A DNA stretch of 64,000 nt from Pyricularia pennisetigena (GCF_004337985.1 NW_021940918.1:1302001-1366000); one strand, 5' to 3'; positions 1 through 12,040 are shown, counted from the first letter of the stretch. Made by a program: numbers and translations. Notes: generated from the sequence alone by a model not told the origin.

Positions 1-2148
1 GCAAAACGCTGTAGTCCACACCTTCGAGCTGATGGCCGACGATGACGTCCGGATCGGCTACATCAACCTGTGCCAGGAAAAACGAAAGCAACTCGGACTC
101 TTGTTTCAATGTTTTGACCAGGCCTTTGATCCTCCGTTTGTCCTTTGTCAGTGCCTCAAAGCCAATGGGGAAAGCCGCACCGTTCGGCCTGATTAGAGTA
201 AAAGTTCGACATGGCAGTTTCTCAGCGGGTGTTGTTTCGTCTAGAGATACATTCTCATAGACTCGCGCGCTAATGGCCAGGATCTCCTGTTTGTTATCCT
301 TTGCATTGAACGTTGTCCGGAGCGCCAGGCTCATAATCGTAAGAGGCGGCGTATCCGGCAGGTCGGCCGTCTCGCTCATCACCGATATTTGGTTGGGATG
401 CTCAACCAAGACTTCGAGACGGCAGTGTGAGGCATTTCGGATGGCACCAAAGTCAGCGTCGCCGATTTTGAGCCAGCAAGGGCCCATGATATTCTTGAGA
501 AGGACAAACTGCTCAAAAAGTCCCGTGTTGGTGCCAAAGACGCGGGAAAAAGTTTCCCCTGACCTGTCGGGGTCAAGCTGCGGCTTTGTATAAGGGTAAA
601 GCAATTTGAGATATTTCCCTTCCTTGGGGACATCTGGCAGCTCAAATGCATACTTGCGGGTGCACGCCTTGATCTTATGCATGTCCACCTTCATCTTGGT
701 CATGATATCATCAACCTCGGAATAGACGTCCATCATTTGCACGGGCTCATCTGGGCATTCCTCTCCATCCCGGTGCCTGTTCTCGCGTGGGAGGAAGTAA
801 AGTTTCCTCAGAATGTTGTCGACTTTGATAAAACAGCTGACATATGTCTTCGTCTTCTTGTCCAACACCTTCCCAAAAAGGCACAGACTGCCGTTGACCT
901 CGGTATAGTCGGTCCAGAAGAATCTTAGGCTACCGTCGGCTTCCACGGCATTCTTATAGTCCATCTTGCCGACGGTTCGTGCCTCTGTCTGGGAACTGAC
1001 GACGTTGAGCCCCTGTGTTATGGAGTTCCACGAGGAGGCGTCTACGTCATCCAAGGCTTCAGCTTTCACGGGCGATGACCTAATCGGTTCTGGGACCGGA
1101 TCAGGCTTGATAATCTTCTTGATAGGCCGTGAGGCTGCTAGGTTGACGCTTGATGCCTTGATGGCGCCAGCGTGTGAGACCTCCATCATATCTTCGTCCT
1201 CATCTGCATCTTCAGGGGCTTTTTTATTGACTTGGGCCTTTCGCTCTGCGACTTTGGCTGCGGGAGATGATGGGGCGGGATCGCTCATAGGGACATCCTC
1301 AGCTGGTAACGGGAGCGGCTCGTCGTCCATGGGCATGAAGCTACCGTCTTCATCCGCGTGTGGCGACTGTGGTGTTGGGCGGTCGTCCACTATCTTGACT
1401 TTCTTGTGGAGGGGTAATCTAGTGTCTGGGCCTGGGGACAGGGCGCGGGCTTTCCGGCGCTCCAAAGTCTTGTCCGTTCTCTTGGGGGCACGGTACGCCG
1501 GGACCCTAACGTTTGAGTCTACTTCACCAAGAAGGTCTGCAAGAAACCTGTCATCGTCTTCTGTTTTGATGACCTGGTGGCAGAGGGTGGGTTAATTGAC
1601 AGCTCTGATGCTAGGTTTGGTCATACGTCCCCAAGACGAAGGGAATAGGAACAGCTTAGAAAAAGGAGCAAGGCAAACCTTTTGTTTGGGCTGAGTCTTG
1701 GTGGCCCCCTTGGAGAAGTATTCCGAGATGTCACGATCATTTGCATCCCGTTTTGCCTGCTCTTCGTCACGGGCGCGTTTTGCTAGCCATAGTCGAGTCG
1801 CGTCAGTACAGTACCGAAGCCTGCGCAGTACACTGAAATAGGAGACATACCAGCTTTGCTGGTCTTTGCTCGTGCTGGCGCGCCATCCTCGCTGTCCGAT
1901 TCGTAGTATACAGGCACACGATCCCAGTCCTCACGGCCGTCGTCGGCATATCCCTCGCCGTTGTCGTCGACGACGAAATCGTCCTGGTTGAGACGTTCCC
2001 GGACAATCTTCTTGTAGCTGTCTTCGTCCACTTCCTCGTATAGGGAGTCCTCTTGCTCCACTTCGTATGTATCGAATGTCTTCTTGCCTGCCTGCCTGAG
2101 GGCGCGAAGTTCGGCAAGTTTGGATCGTTTGCTCGCCTTGGAAGACAT
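1..2148 (-). CDS. pol1: DNA polymerase alpha catalytic subunit, N-terminal part (truncated by window edge)
   Basis: Catalytic subunit of DNA polymerase alpha-primase, which makes the RNA-DNA primers for replication in the nucleus. Exons read 2148-1851, 1782-1679 and 1573-<1; both introns begin GT and end AG and the phase is kept, giving about 658 visible residues of an expected roughly 1,450-1,500. The start has the characteristic Pol alpha N-terminal block (SKRSKLAELRALRQAGKKTF, then DDFVVDDNGEGY and GREDWDRVPVYY). A disordered acidic and basic linker follows, then the start of the exonuclease-like domain (FWTDYTEVNGSLCLFGKV; DPDVIVGHQLEGVDYSVL at the edge). The polymerase domain lies outside the window. 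It is divergent from the PPR gene at 2640, and the shared promoter holds two ACGCGT motifs. Identification is firm; the exact ends of intron 2 are slightly less so. Confidence 0.93.
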
Positions 2149-2373
2149 GGTGTTCGTAGAAGCCGGCGGGCCGTTGAAAGGATCTATAGGTGGGGTTGTA
2201 TCCAGTAACGCCAGCTGTCAAAAGAGCAGGTTCTGCCTAAGACTAGAGCGGATATATGAATTAATCACTCTTTCAACGAGGTGTATCAGCAGAAATGTTT
2301 TGCAGTATTTGTATGTGCAATTGATTGTTGGATAAAGCGCCTAGTGCTACTAGATATTGTGGGGGTGTTCCTG

Positions 2374-2398
2374 ACGCGTCCTCTCTAACGCGACGCGT
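2374..2398. promoter_or_regulatory. MCB-type (ACGCGT) cluster upstream of pol1
   Basis: ACGCGT occurs at 2374-2379 and 2393-2398, with an overlapping ACGCGA at 2388-2393. The cluster is 226-250 bp upstream of the pol1 ATG. In yeasts this motif is the site for MBF (Mbp1/Swi6-type complex), which drives G1/S genes including POL1. The motif is palindromic, so it could also serve the PPR gene. The role is inferred from motif and gene identity. Confidence 0.6.
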
Positions 2399-2448
2399 TT
2401 AATTGATTGGCCGGGGTCACCCACCTTGACATCCCTGTCCTCTTTATC

Positions 2449-2474
2449 TTTTTTTTTTTTTTTTTTTTTTTTTT
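2449..2474. repeat. Poly(T) tract, 26 nt
   Basis: Uninterrupted T run in the pol1/PPR divergent promoter, followed by C and more T. Confidence 0.95.
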
Positions 2475-2639
2475 CTTTTTTTCTCGCAAACCGACTCCGC
2501 ACCGATGTACCGTACCTAAACAGGTCAAGTAGTCTAACTGTTAGGGATCCATCCCAATGCATACCTACCCACCCCATGCAATCGACTCGCTCGCGACCCT
2601 AAAGCAAAGTAGGCACCGTTTGATGCTTGTGTCGCAGAT

Positions 2640-4680
2640 ATGACAATTTGTAGAGCTTGCGCAAAGAGTGCCGGCCGCTCAGTCATCAGCATCCGGACTG
2701 TCAGCTACCTCTCGGGAGGTCGTGCTGGAGTTGGCGGCTCTTCGAGCTCGCAGGCCGTGAACTCTGCTGTAACAAGCTCGCCTCGGCCCCAGGATATCAC
2801 CAGAGCCATCAAAAATTCGCCAAATACAGACTCCTTTGGCGAGCGTAAAGAGGACCTCAACCGCAAGCTTCCAGATAGCAAAAGCCTTGACTATGCTGTG
2901 CGCAGGCACCTGGAGTTTCTTGGCGATGATCGCTTCAAGATCGCCAGGCATGTCTTGAGCACCCTACAGAGGGATGCATTCGACGAGGCCCTTCACCTTG
3001 TGCGCAAGATTTCCAGGGCCGACCGAGACTATATGGTCTCTTGGAACCACCTTATAAGCCATCTTTTCCAAAAACAGCGGCTGAATGCGGCAATCAAGCT
3101 GTATAACGAGGTTGGATAATCCCTACCTGCCCTTCACTATCCGGCACGAGCTGTCGCCAGTTCCCAGATCGCTAACATGCCATATGGTTGATTCGACACA
3201 GGCCAAGAAGCGCGGCCAGACCCCCACCGCGCAGACATATACCATCATATTCGACGGCTGCGCCGCTTCAGAACACCCAAAACAGGCAGTCGGCGAAGCG
3301 ATCAAACTTTACCACACATTACTGCGGAGCGAGAGACTCCAGCCCAACACGAAACACCTCAATGCTGTTCTCAAGGTTTGCTCACGTGCTGGAGACCAGG
3401 AGGCGCTTTTCAGCATTCTGCAAACCGCCGAAGGCAACAGGAAGGCCGACAACCTCACGTACACCACTATACTGAACTCCATTCGTGTCAGGACAGCACC
3501 CTCGGCCCGGAAGCCTGAGCTGAAGGGCCTCAAAAAGGATGAGCGAGAAGATACCAGGCGCATGGAGATAGTGGTCTCTATCCAGCGGGCAAAGGCCATA
3601 TGGGAGGAGATTGTGAGGTTATGGAGGTCTGGCAAGCTCATCTTGGATGAAGAGCTTGTCTGCGCCATGGGCAGGATTCTCAAGACTGGTGACCGCGAAG
3701 CCAACAGCGAGATACTCGCCCTCATCGAGCAAGCTATGAACATTCCTAGGCTTGACAAGGCGCCTCTGCCGGCGCCACAACAGCCGACCGAGGGTAAGTC
3801 GGCTGTCGTAACAACCCGCCCAGTATCAGGCATGGGATTTGCCACACCAGGCAGAAACACGTTGTCTCTAGTCCTGGAATCTCTGGGCACCACCCGGCAG
3901 ACCTCCCTTGCTGTCAGGTACTGGGATATATTTGTCCAGGAACACGGGGTGATACCCGACAGCGAGAACTGGTTTCGACTTTTCAGGACCCTATGGATTG
4001 GCAAGGCCAGCGGCAAGGCTGCCGAGTACATCACACGGATGCCGCCGCAGTTTCTCAGGCCCAGCACTGTGCACGTCGCCTTGGGGACCTGTGTCAGGGA
4101 CAACTTGAACGAACTTGCCACGGCTAACGCGGATAAGATCCTGGCATACGCCATCCGGACACTAGATGCTGTAGATGCCATGACGATGCGCCACTATCTG
4201 CAAGCAGTTCTCGGAAATCACCATCGTTTCAGGGTTATGGAGGAGAAAGGCGACGTGCAGCAGTCGCAGGCCGAGCTCGGAAAGCATTATGCACATGCGT
4301 TGCGGTCTCTCCAGGGTCCATTGATGAAGGCCACCAACAATCTGGCGCACTACCAGGCGCCGAAGGGCCCTCTAAAAGGACGGGCGGCAGTCCAATATAA
4401 CGAGTTCAGGGAGCTGGCCGCCACGGCGCGGCGCATGATATCCGTCGCTGATAAGATCATGAACCAAAAACTGGTCTCGGATGGGAAGGACTTGAAATGG
4501 ATCAAGGACCTCCGCGTTAAGATGCAAATTTTTGTCGAATCGGTCTACGAGGGCCGCGAAAACCTCGAGCCCAAACTCCCGCCTAAGCCGGATAACGAGC
4601 ACCGTTATGATAGGGAGAGTTACCATGAGCTTGACAGTCATGATTGGAGGAAGGCTGCCGCCGCCGAGGTAAAATCCTAG
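2640..4680 (+). CDS. Mitochondrial pentatricopeptide-repeat (PPR) protein
   Basis: Predicted 649-aa helical-repeat RNA-binding protein. Exon 1 is 2640-3110 and exon 2 is 3202-4680; joining them gives LYNE-AKKRGQTPTAQTYT, a typical PPR hinge. The donor (GTTGGA) is weak, but it is the one that keeps the frame. The N-terminus is rich in Arg and Ser with no early acidic residues (start MTICRACAKSAGRS), as in a mitochondrial presequence. PPR-like units are clearest at about residues 115-270: TPTAQTYTIIFDGCAA, QPNTKHLNAVLKVCSRAGDQ and KADNLTYTTIL. A charged, repeat-poor C-terminal half of about 380 residues follows. Such proteins act in mitochondrial mRNA processing, translation or the mitoribosome; I cannot assign the RNA target or an ortholog. 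It is divergent from pol1. Confidence 0.8.
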
Positions 4681-5490
4681 ACTCTCAAGGGCAGCGGGCA
4701 CCTTTGTGCGAAATTCTGTGTACAACAAAAATGTAATATTTGAAATAGAAAGCAGACTAAAGCTGTACTATAATAACGAAATAATCTTGTCTGTGGATGA
4801 TTTTTGGCTTGCCAAATTTCGTGCTACAGTGATGGGTGCGCGGTTACCTACCTCGTGCTAGTGTTACATACAAATACAACACCCACTTACCTACCCTACA
4901 CTTTTACTTGTCACTGCGCGCAGGAGGTTGGGTGAGGGGACGCCAGTTGCTGCACATGCACCGAGAGGAATGCGATGAAGGGCTACAGTCAAAGGTTTAA
5001 AGCTCCCATAGTTGCACATTCGCATTTATTTGACAAACCTGCTCGCAGTCGGGTGTTACACTTTTCAAGTCCAAACTATGCACGAATCGCCAAATCTAAT
5101 TTAAATGTAGTCTGTTAAATCGAAATCCGGCTTAGAATTCCTTTTTAGCTAACATTTTTTACCCCAGTTACTTTTGTAGTCAGTCATACTAACTATACTG
5201 TACAGTATATTCATCATGCATGGATCCTGGCTTACCTAGAACTACCATGCAGCGAGGCTTAGGAAGTAACCCTAACCCGTTGCCACACCCAATCAATCCC
5301 TTGGACACGCTCCAAGCCTGCTTAGACGCGTAGGACTCTCTACATTCGCAGAGGGAGTAACTAAATTATAAACCTTGTCGTCCTTTCTCATCATCGACAT
5401 CAAGATACCATCCGCAACTGTGTGTTGAACAGAACCATCGCCGCAAGCCCCAGCTTAAATATCCAGGCGCTCAAGGGAAAAGAGGTTAAG
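4681..5490. other. Intergenic region upstream of the RRM gene
   Basis: This 810-nt spacer is fairly AT-rich in its middle (about 4990-5180) and has no convincing frame. It contains a telobox-like motif (5267-5278) and one ACGCGT near 5327. Confidence 0.7.
5267..5278 (+). promoter_or_regulatory. Telobox-like TAACCCTAACCC
   Basis: Two units of the fungal telomere repeat (CCCTAA)n lie 213-224 bp upstream of the RRM gene ATG. Short interstitial telomere motifs in promoters bind Myb/TRF-type factors (Tbf1-like) in yeasts, often at genes for RNA and ribosome functions. Function here is inference. Confidence 0.4.
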
Positions 5491-7101
5491 ATGTCGAAAA
5501 AGCACGCGACCGACTTCGAAAAGATTATCCACGCCGGTACGAGAAACATCCCCGAAAGCCATGTATTGCAAACCCAAGATACCTACATACCTACCTGCCT
5601 GTCTCCCTTTTTGGGTAGCCTCGTGTCAATTCAAATCCTCGCAACGGCGACACTAACGCGACTCCTTCATCTTTGTTTTCCTGCGCCCGGGATATTCAGA
5701 TCGAAACCGCAAGCAGAAGGAGGCTCTCGCCGCCAGGATATTCAACCGTGACAGGCGATCCAGCGCCCCAGGCAAAGGCTCAGGCTTGTCTTCGCCTTCT
5801 GCAGCAGCCGGCTCCCTTGCGAGTCGCGTCGGGGTGAAAAAGGTAAGGCTGCGCTCATGCTGTTTTTCATGCGAACCCCCCCCCCCCCCGAATGGCTCAC
5901 ACCTGAGGCTAACCGGCCTTTTCGTGTCCGGTACCCGTCCTTCTAGAACCGCGCATCTTCCGGAGCAGTCAAGACCGGTGATGTCAATGGCATCTGGTTC
6001 CATGACTTGCATGGCTCCTCGGCCGACGCGGCGAAGCCGGCCACGGGCTCACTAGCCAGTCGCATATCCACCCCCGGAGGCGGACCAGCCGCGCCCAAGG
6101 GCCCTAAGCGCCAGCAGCAGCAACAACAACAGCAGCAGCAGCAGCAACGCGCCTCGAAGCTCTCACATGCGCTCTCCAGGGATCAAGCAAAAGCGCCAGC
6201 TCAGCAGCAGGCCACCGTCAGGGACAGCGGCATCTCCATACGCGGCCTCGCTGGTCCGCCAGTCGTCATGGCCCAGAATTTTGCCCCCGGCACAACAGCC
6301 GCCGACATCGAGAGTGCCTTCACCCCATGCGGCGGCATCGTCACGAGCTGTCGCTTGTTGAAGACGAGCCCCATCATCATCGCCGAGATAGTATTCGAGG
6401 ACCCTAATGGCGCGCAACGTGTGATTGACCAGTTCAACAACCAGATGGCCGACGGCCGTCTCTTGAGGGTATACCCTAAAGTTGGTGGAGGTGCCGTCAC
6501 GCAGCCAATCGTCTCCAGGCCCGAACCTCTCCGGAACGGGAGCGGAAACATCATAGATGGTTCACACGGCTTCTCTGGCGGTGACTACGATACCGGAATG
6601 GATGTCGACGCCGGTGCTGGAAGCGAGAGGAAGCTCTACAGCGACTCTCTGCTGCCTCGGAATGGTAACGGCGGCCGTGGAGGCTCAAGGGGCAACAATC
6701 GTGGTCGAGGAAAGGGGTCCGGCCGTTAGGGAGAACCTGATCTTTTCCCCTGGTGGCGCGGATCAGACGAGTCCAGCCGGCCAGACGACACGCAATACGA
6801 TTCACGCTCGGAGGCACGTGGTCTCGTCCAGGAGACGCAGAATTTGCGGCCCCCTTGGGATGGAGGCCCAGACGATGGATATGTAGACGAGAGGGCACAT
6901 TGGGACAGCCACTCGCAACACCATGCGCGGAGCCCGCGTCGCGGCAATGCACCGACACAGCATCTGCGAGACCACAATAACAGGCACAACCGCTATCAAG
7001 CGGGTCGTGGCGGCAACGAGGATCAGTCTTACTACGACAACGATTCGCGTCCTGCCTACCGCACCGGTTTTTCACCTCGCCGGGACAGATCGCGGTATTA
7101 G
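5491..7101 (+). CDS. Glutamine-rich RRM protein with RGG tail; two possible C-termini
   Basis: RNA-binding protein with one RRM. Exons 5491-5536, 5700-5842 and 5947 onward join in phase. The N-terminal 63 residues are basic (MSKKHATDFEKIIHA, then DRNRKQKEALAARIFNRDRR), with two GSLASR repeats. A 12-Gln run (CAG/CAA) falls near residue 117. The RRM covers about 165-245 (VVMAQNFAPGTTAADIESAF; IIIAEIVFEDPNGAQRVIDQ). An RGG/GRG tail leads to TAG at 6727-6729, giving 323 aa. The same frame then stays open for 123 more codons of RGG/SPRRDRSRY-type sequence to a stop at 7099-7101. A potential 102-nt intron (6665-6766, GTAACG...ATCAG) would remove the TAG in frame and give 413 aa. The RRM resembles Aly/REF-like fungal proteins, but I do not assign an ortholog. 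Intron 2 has a C14 run (5876-5889). Confidence 0.72.
6108..6148 (+). repeat. CAG/CAA repeat coding polyglutamine
   Basis: An interrupted CAG/CAA run codes 12 consecutive glutamines in the RRM protein. It is likely to vary in length between strains. Confidence 0.85.
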
Positions 7102-7374
7102 AATAATATTTAGTTGAAAGGCCCCTTTTTTCAGGTTTGATAGGGAGGTTCACACTTTAGACAAAAGTATTAGCAAGGTCTCTCTTCTATTTTCGTTTCT
7201 TTTGCTTTGTGGCATCTACGATACCTAGTATATTTGCGTAGAAGCATTTTGAAACCAAGGCAGAGATAAATACCAAAATTGCCTGGATGGATCGAGCACG
7301 CTGCCGCCGTAGGTCATCGTTCTAACCATCCAACGATCCCAAATAAAAATATAAAAATAAAAAAAAACCCCCCT

Positions 7375-7405
<31 letters not shown>

Positions 7406-8550
7406 GCGAGCATTCATCGGGACGACTTGGAACACAACAAGAGAAGGCATCACCGTGCCACTCTCATTCAACCTCACTCGATAACGTTTGCACGTATTGG
7501 TTTCGTCCTCGCGCCCTCGCGCACCAGCGGGCCAGATTTCAAGGGGACGAAGACATGTTTGCTTTTGATGCATTTCACCCATCCTGATTCAAGCACCTTA
7601 CTACTCTTACAAAATCGAAGGAAAAGATATAGACATGAAGCTTCGTTGAATCGACAAAGCAGAGCAAGACGGACCGGCCAATCGGCTCATCAACCAAGTA
7701 AGAAAAAGGAAGAAGACACCTAACACTTGTCCTTCGATATATCCCCCAAGTTGAATCCATCCACCAATCAACCTTGCCTCAGACATGCCGCCGTCAACCC
7801 AGGCGAGCTTTTCTGCAGTAGCCCTGACATCCCAACCAGGACCCCGTTGAAGAGAGACGGTGGATTCTTCAAATCGCTCACATCGCCTCCCTCATATTCA
7901 TCTCCAAAAATGTCCGCATGTTGGCTCCCTCAAGTGGGCCTATCCTGCTCCCGCAGAGAAGAACCTTAGGTCTGAAATTGAGAAGGTACAAAGCGGGTAC
8001 ACAAAGAGAGCATAAAACCAAGGGTCTAGGCACAAATCTCAAGAGTTTTGCCTAAAGTTCATACCCTGACGCCCTGACCCTGTGAAGGGTGCTATTTTGT
8101 CAGGTTCTGGAGCGAGAGAACGGTTGACCGGCCCTTCACATCGCTGCTGCCTTCCCTAGTGTGCATTGTATGGCGCTCGTTGACGATGCTGCTGACGGCT
8201 CGTCTTCTAGACCTAGTGCGTCTGGCTCTCCCTCATGTTGTCATCTTCAGCCAAGGCGGCCTAGTGAAGACCCGGCAACATGCAATTCTCGTCCGCTTCA
8301 CATGCCCAGGGAGAGCAGGTCCGAGACACCCCACTTGGGTCAAGTTGCCCTTAGTGACAACGTGTCCAACAAAATTTCTCAAGGGCTCCAGTGTCAATCA
8401 GAACCGTAGCTGCCAATATGTCGCGGATAGCGTTTGCCAGTGGACGAACGATGTCACCATGTGGACGGAATAACATGCGCGGATAGCTGAAGCAAGAGGA
8501 AATGACAATCGACTCTATTTGCCGACAATAGAAGGCAGCCCTTCTCAACT
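7102..8550. other. Intergenic region between convergent RRM and yak1 genes
   Basis: About 1.45 kb between two convergent genes, holding both 3' untranslated regions. A T28 tract lies at 7377-7404, just after an A/C-rich patch. I see no coding signal. Confidence 0.7.
7377..7404. repeat. Poly(T) tract, 28 nt
   Basis: T28, about 276 nt past the RRM gene's last stop. It would read as poly(U) if it lies in that gene's 3' UTR. Confidence 0.95.
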
Positions 8551-11500
8551 TCAATGCCAAGAACCTTGCTGAGAACTGCTCATAAAACCTTCCTCGAGTG
8601 TGCGCTCCTCTAGATTGCGGATAAAATCCTTATTGTTGCCGCGACCTCCTTGTTGTGCACGACTGCCTCGTCGGTTTGGACCCATACGGCTAGCACCATT
8701 GTCCATGAGGGCACCGCTATCAGCTGGAGGGGGATAGTATGCTGGGCTGGGCTGTAGCCGGATGGGCTGGCTAGGGTCCAGGTGGCTGGCCACCCTTTGG
8801 ATCGCCGCAGGAATACCGCTCTGGTGATGTTGCTCCATGGTAGACGCACGCTGGCGCGACCTTTGCTGGGCATACATATTATTCTGAGACTGGTGCTGCT
8901 GTTGCTGCTGTCCCTGTGGCAGCGGAACACCTGCATAGTTGGCTGGAGGCATCTGTGCCGGCGGCTGAGACTGGGACATCTGTCCGTACGCACCCTGCGA
9001 GCTTGCATACGGCGGAGGCGCTGGTGGTGCATGGCTGCCGCCTGCTGCGTACACAGAATTGTTGGCATACACCGGTGGAGCTGACGGTGGGTGACCAGAC
9101 TGGTGCTGGTACTGTGCTGACGTATTCATTGATGCGTATGCACCTTGAACCGCAGAATTGGCTTGTGCCTGAGCGGCTTGGGCTCGCTGCTTGCTGAGAG
9201 CCTCAGCCTGTTGTTGCTGTTGGGTCCCAGGCGCCGGGGATCGGTTGAGGGAGCTTGACTTCAGATTCATGGGCGGAACAAACGGCCCTGTGTACTTCTG
9301 CTGAGTGATGAAAGGGTGAAGCTTTGCTTGTTGAGGAGACCATCTTTCCAAGGGGTTAATAGTGAGCAGCCCCCTGACAAAGTCGATGAACGCAATCCTG
9401 TTGTTCATTTCTGCGGGCAGTGAGATGCAATTAGCAACATACTCGCGGCGGGGGAGTCATGGGTTGGGAGCCATACCTCTGTCAATCTCGCTCTGCTTCA
9501 TGTTCTTCCGTGGCATCGGATATGTTTTGATAATTTCTGGTAGAGTGTTGGCCTGGAAGTATTTCTTGCTCGGCTGTTCCTTGGTGCCGTGCTCTTTCGA
9601 GTACTGCTCCATGCTCTTCAGCTGATATGTTCGCCTCCCGAATTCATCCTGCCGCTTCTCAAAGAACTCCCCAGACTGTTTGCCCATTTCGAGCATCCAG
9701 TTGGGAGGGTTGCCTAGCATCTCAACGATCCGGGATACCTGGTTGTATTCGGACGATCCAGGGAAGAGCGGCAGTCCAAGAAACAGCTCCACCACAATAC
9801 AGCCGAGCGACCACATGTCGATGGCAGACGAGTATGGCAACCCCAGAAGAACCTCAGGAGATCGGTAGAATCTCGACTGAATGTAAGTGTAGACTGTTTG
9901 CCGTTCATCGCAAGCCGAGCCGAAGTCGATAATCTTGATGATGGGGCTCTCGAGATTCTTCAGCAAGATGTTTTCGGGCTTGAGATCGCAATGTATCAGC
10001 CGCGCCTTGTTGAGAAGTGCAAGGCCGTTGAGTAATTGCTGTGCAAAGACACGGACAAGTGTCGTACTAAGGCCTCTGAACTGGTTTTGCTTGATCAGCT
10101 CGTAAAGATTCACACTGAGTAGCTCAAACACTAGGCAAAGATGTTGTCTATGAATGAATGTGTCCTTTAGTCGCAGAAGATGGTGATCGTCGTTCTTGTC
10201 GAGCTTCGTGTTGAGCTGTACAACGTTGACAGTTAGCACACGCACGCAGCTGTGCTTTCTCGAGCGCCATTACCAGTGGCGATAGCTTACCAGATCGAGT
10301 ACTGAGACCTCCATCATGGACTGGTTGAAGTAGGCGGTGCGGTTTTTGATCACTTTGACGGCGACGACCTCTTGCGTCTTCAGGTTCTGACATTTTACCA
10401 CCTGACCGAATGTTCCTTGGCCCAACACGTCCAAAATCAGATATCGATTCCTATAGGTTCAGATTTACTCGTCAGTGTCTTATCTCATTCCTGCTTGGGG
10501 CTCTTGGGTTAACGTACTTGTGTCCAGCTTCCTCGGATCCAAGAATATCATTGACGTAGAGGATGTAATCGCTGTCCTCATTATCATACCCGTCGTTCTT
10601 GGTACCCTTGCTAGGCTTGGTAAGAACCCGACGCGGGTTGCGTGATGACTCGTACTTGAAGCTCGGGTTGCAAATCCTGTATGTCGCAGGCAGATGAACA
10701 GTCAAAGCTTGCAAAGGCTGTGGGATCAGTTCATGAGGGTTAGTTATGCATTTATAGTCGCGCAATAAAAGACCAGGAGTATACGTACGCTTATGAACCC
10801 ACCCTCGGGGTTGGCCCGCCGGAAAGGCGGTTGCGCGCTGACTTTGGGTCGCAGATCCGACAAGGCCCGCAGCTTCTTGAGCTCGGGGACCGGCTGAGGG
10901 GCAGAATAGGTCGGCTGAGGCATGACACGCCTCGGCGACTTGGGGTCTGGGGGATAAAGCGACTCGGTCGTGGGGGTGGTGGCAGAAAGGGAGAAACCGT
11001 CGTAGGCGCCCGTGTGCGGCGAAATTGGCGGCAGCTGCTGCGAGCCCGATTGAGAGTGACCTTGAGACTGGGATGACTGACGACTCGGGTAGTATGGGCT
11101 CTGTGGAGGGTACGGGCTGTGCAGGGAGTTCCCATAGTCGGAAGCACCACGCGTGGGCGATTGACGCTGCTGCGGGGGCAAGTTGGAGAAGTGGCTACCG
11201 CCAGCGGCCGACGATGACTTCGGCGTGTAAGGGGAGTAAGGCGATGTAGGCGACATGACCTCCATGGGCGAATACCTTTGAGCTGCAGCAGACGACTCTT
11301 GAGGAGAGTGCAGGTTCGAGGGACGGGCGCCGGCGCTGAGGTGGGCTTGGTGGTGGGGCCGCATTGGGTACTTCATGCCAGAGTATTGATCGTGAGCGTC
11401 CGACATGGCGACGTCGCCGTTGCCGTCTCGTATCTGCGGCGTGGCAATTGGGGACGTGGCAGGATTGAGACTCGGGATGTGATGATGATGTTGTTGTTGG

Positions 11501-11811
11501 TGCGGCTGCTGTTGCTGTTGCTGCTGGTTGTGGTGGTGATGCTGCTGTTGTTGCTGGTGGTAAATCTGCGACTGCTGCGAGCTCGGGTACTGATCGTACT
11601 TGAATGCGATGGGCGGCTGTGGCGTGTGGTGGTGCTGCTGCTGCTGTTGTTGATGGTGTTGTTGTTGGTTCAGGTGCTGTTGTTGCTGACCATTGAAGTC
11701 CCGCGACAAATGGTTGTGGCCCTGGCCGATGCTGTTGCTGTTGCTGACGCCGCTGTTGTAACGTCGAGACGCGCCAGCAGCGTCCGAGTATGGTGACTGC
11801 CACTGTTCCAT
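8551..11811 (-). CDS. yak1: DYRK-family protein kinase Yak1
   Basis: Predicted 993-aa dual-specificity kinase acting downstream of PKA/TOR in stress and growth control. Exons are 11811-10789, 10717-10518, 10450-10291, 10215-9477 and 9410-8551, all in phase. Residues 1-340 are disordered and rich in His and Gln (CAG/CAC repeats at about 11480-11700), Ser and Pro. Then comes the Yak1 homology box (PLQALTVHLPATYRICNPSF; DGYDNEDSDYILYVND). In the kinase domain VLGQGTFGQVVK is the glycine loop and VAVKVIK the ATP lysine, with HCDLKPENILL, DFGSAC and the DYRK activation loop YTYIQSRFYRSPE, whose second Tyr is the autophosphorylation site. The C-terminal 250 residues are low-complexity Gln/Pro. Every kinase motif is present, so it should be active. 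Confidence 0.95.
11480..11700 (-). repeat. CAG/CAC-rich region coding His/Gln tracts of Yak1
   Basis: A dense run of CAG, CAA and CAC codons encodes alternating Gln and His stretches of up to six Gln in a row. It is within yak1 exon 1. Confidence 0.85.
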
Positions 11812-12040
11812 GGTGAACAGACCAGACAGACTACCGTCAGCACCAGCAACGCCTTAGGCCAGAAACTGTCCTCTTGGATAATTCGACGGGTGGTGCGGTG
11901 CGGACGCCCGATGCACAAAGCTGCTGCACAAGCGTCGCTGGGACCTACGGAGGGAAAGAAGAAAAAACAACAATCAGAAAAATCAGTAAGTGAAGGTTTC
12001 GAAAGCTTGCAACCAGGCTGCGGCAGTCTGGACAGACACT

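Larger units (their letters stand above)
2149..2639. other. Divergent promoter between pol1 and the PPR gene
   Basis: This 491-nt spacer lies between two divergent start codons. It contains the ACGCGT pair listed separately and a T26 run at 2449-2474, the sort of tract that excludes nucleosomes. No open frame here looks coding. Confidence 0.7.

Noticed and set aside
3309..4181. 290-codon antisense frame inside the PPR gene.
   Set aside because: It mirrors codon bias of the sense gene, has no recognisable content, and lies wholly within a coding exon.
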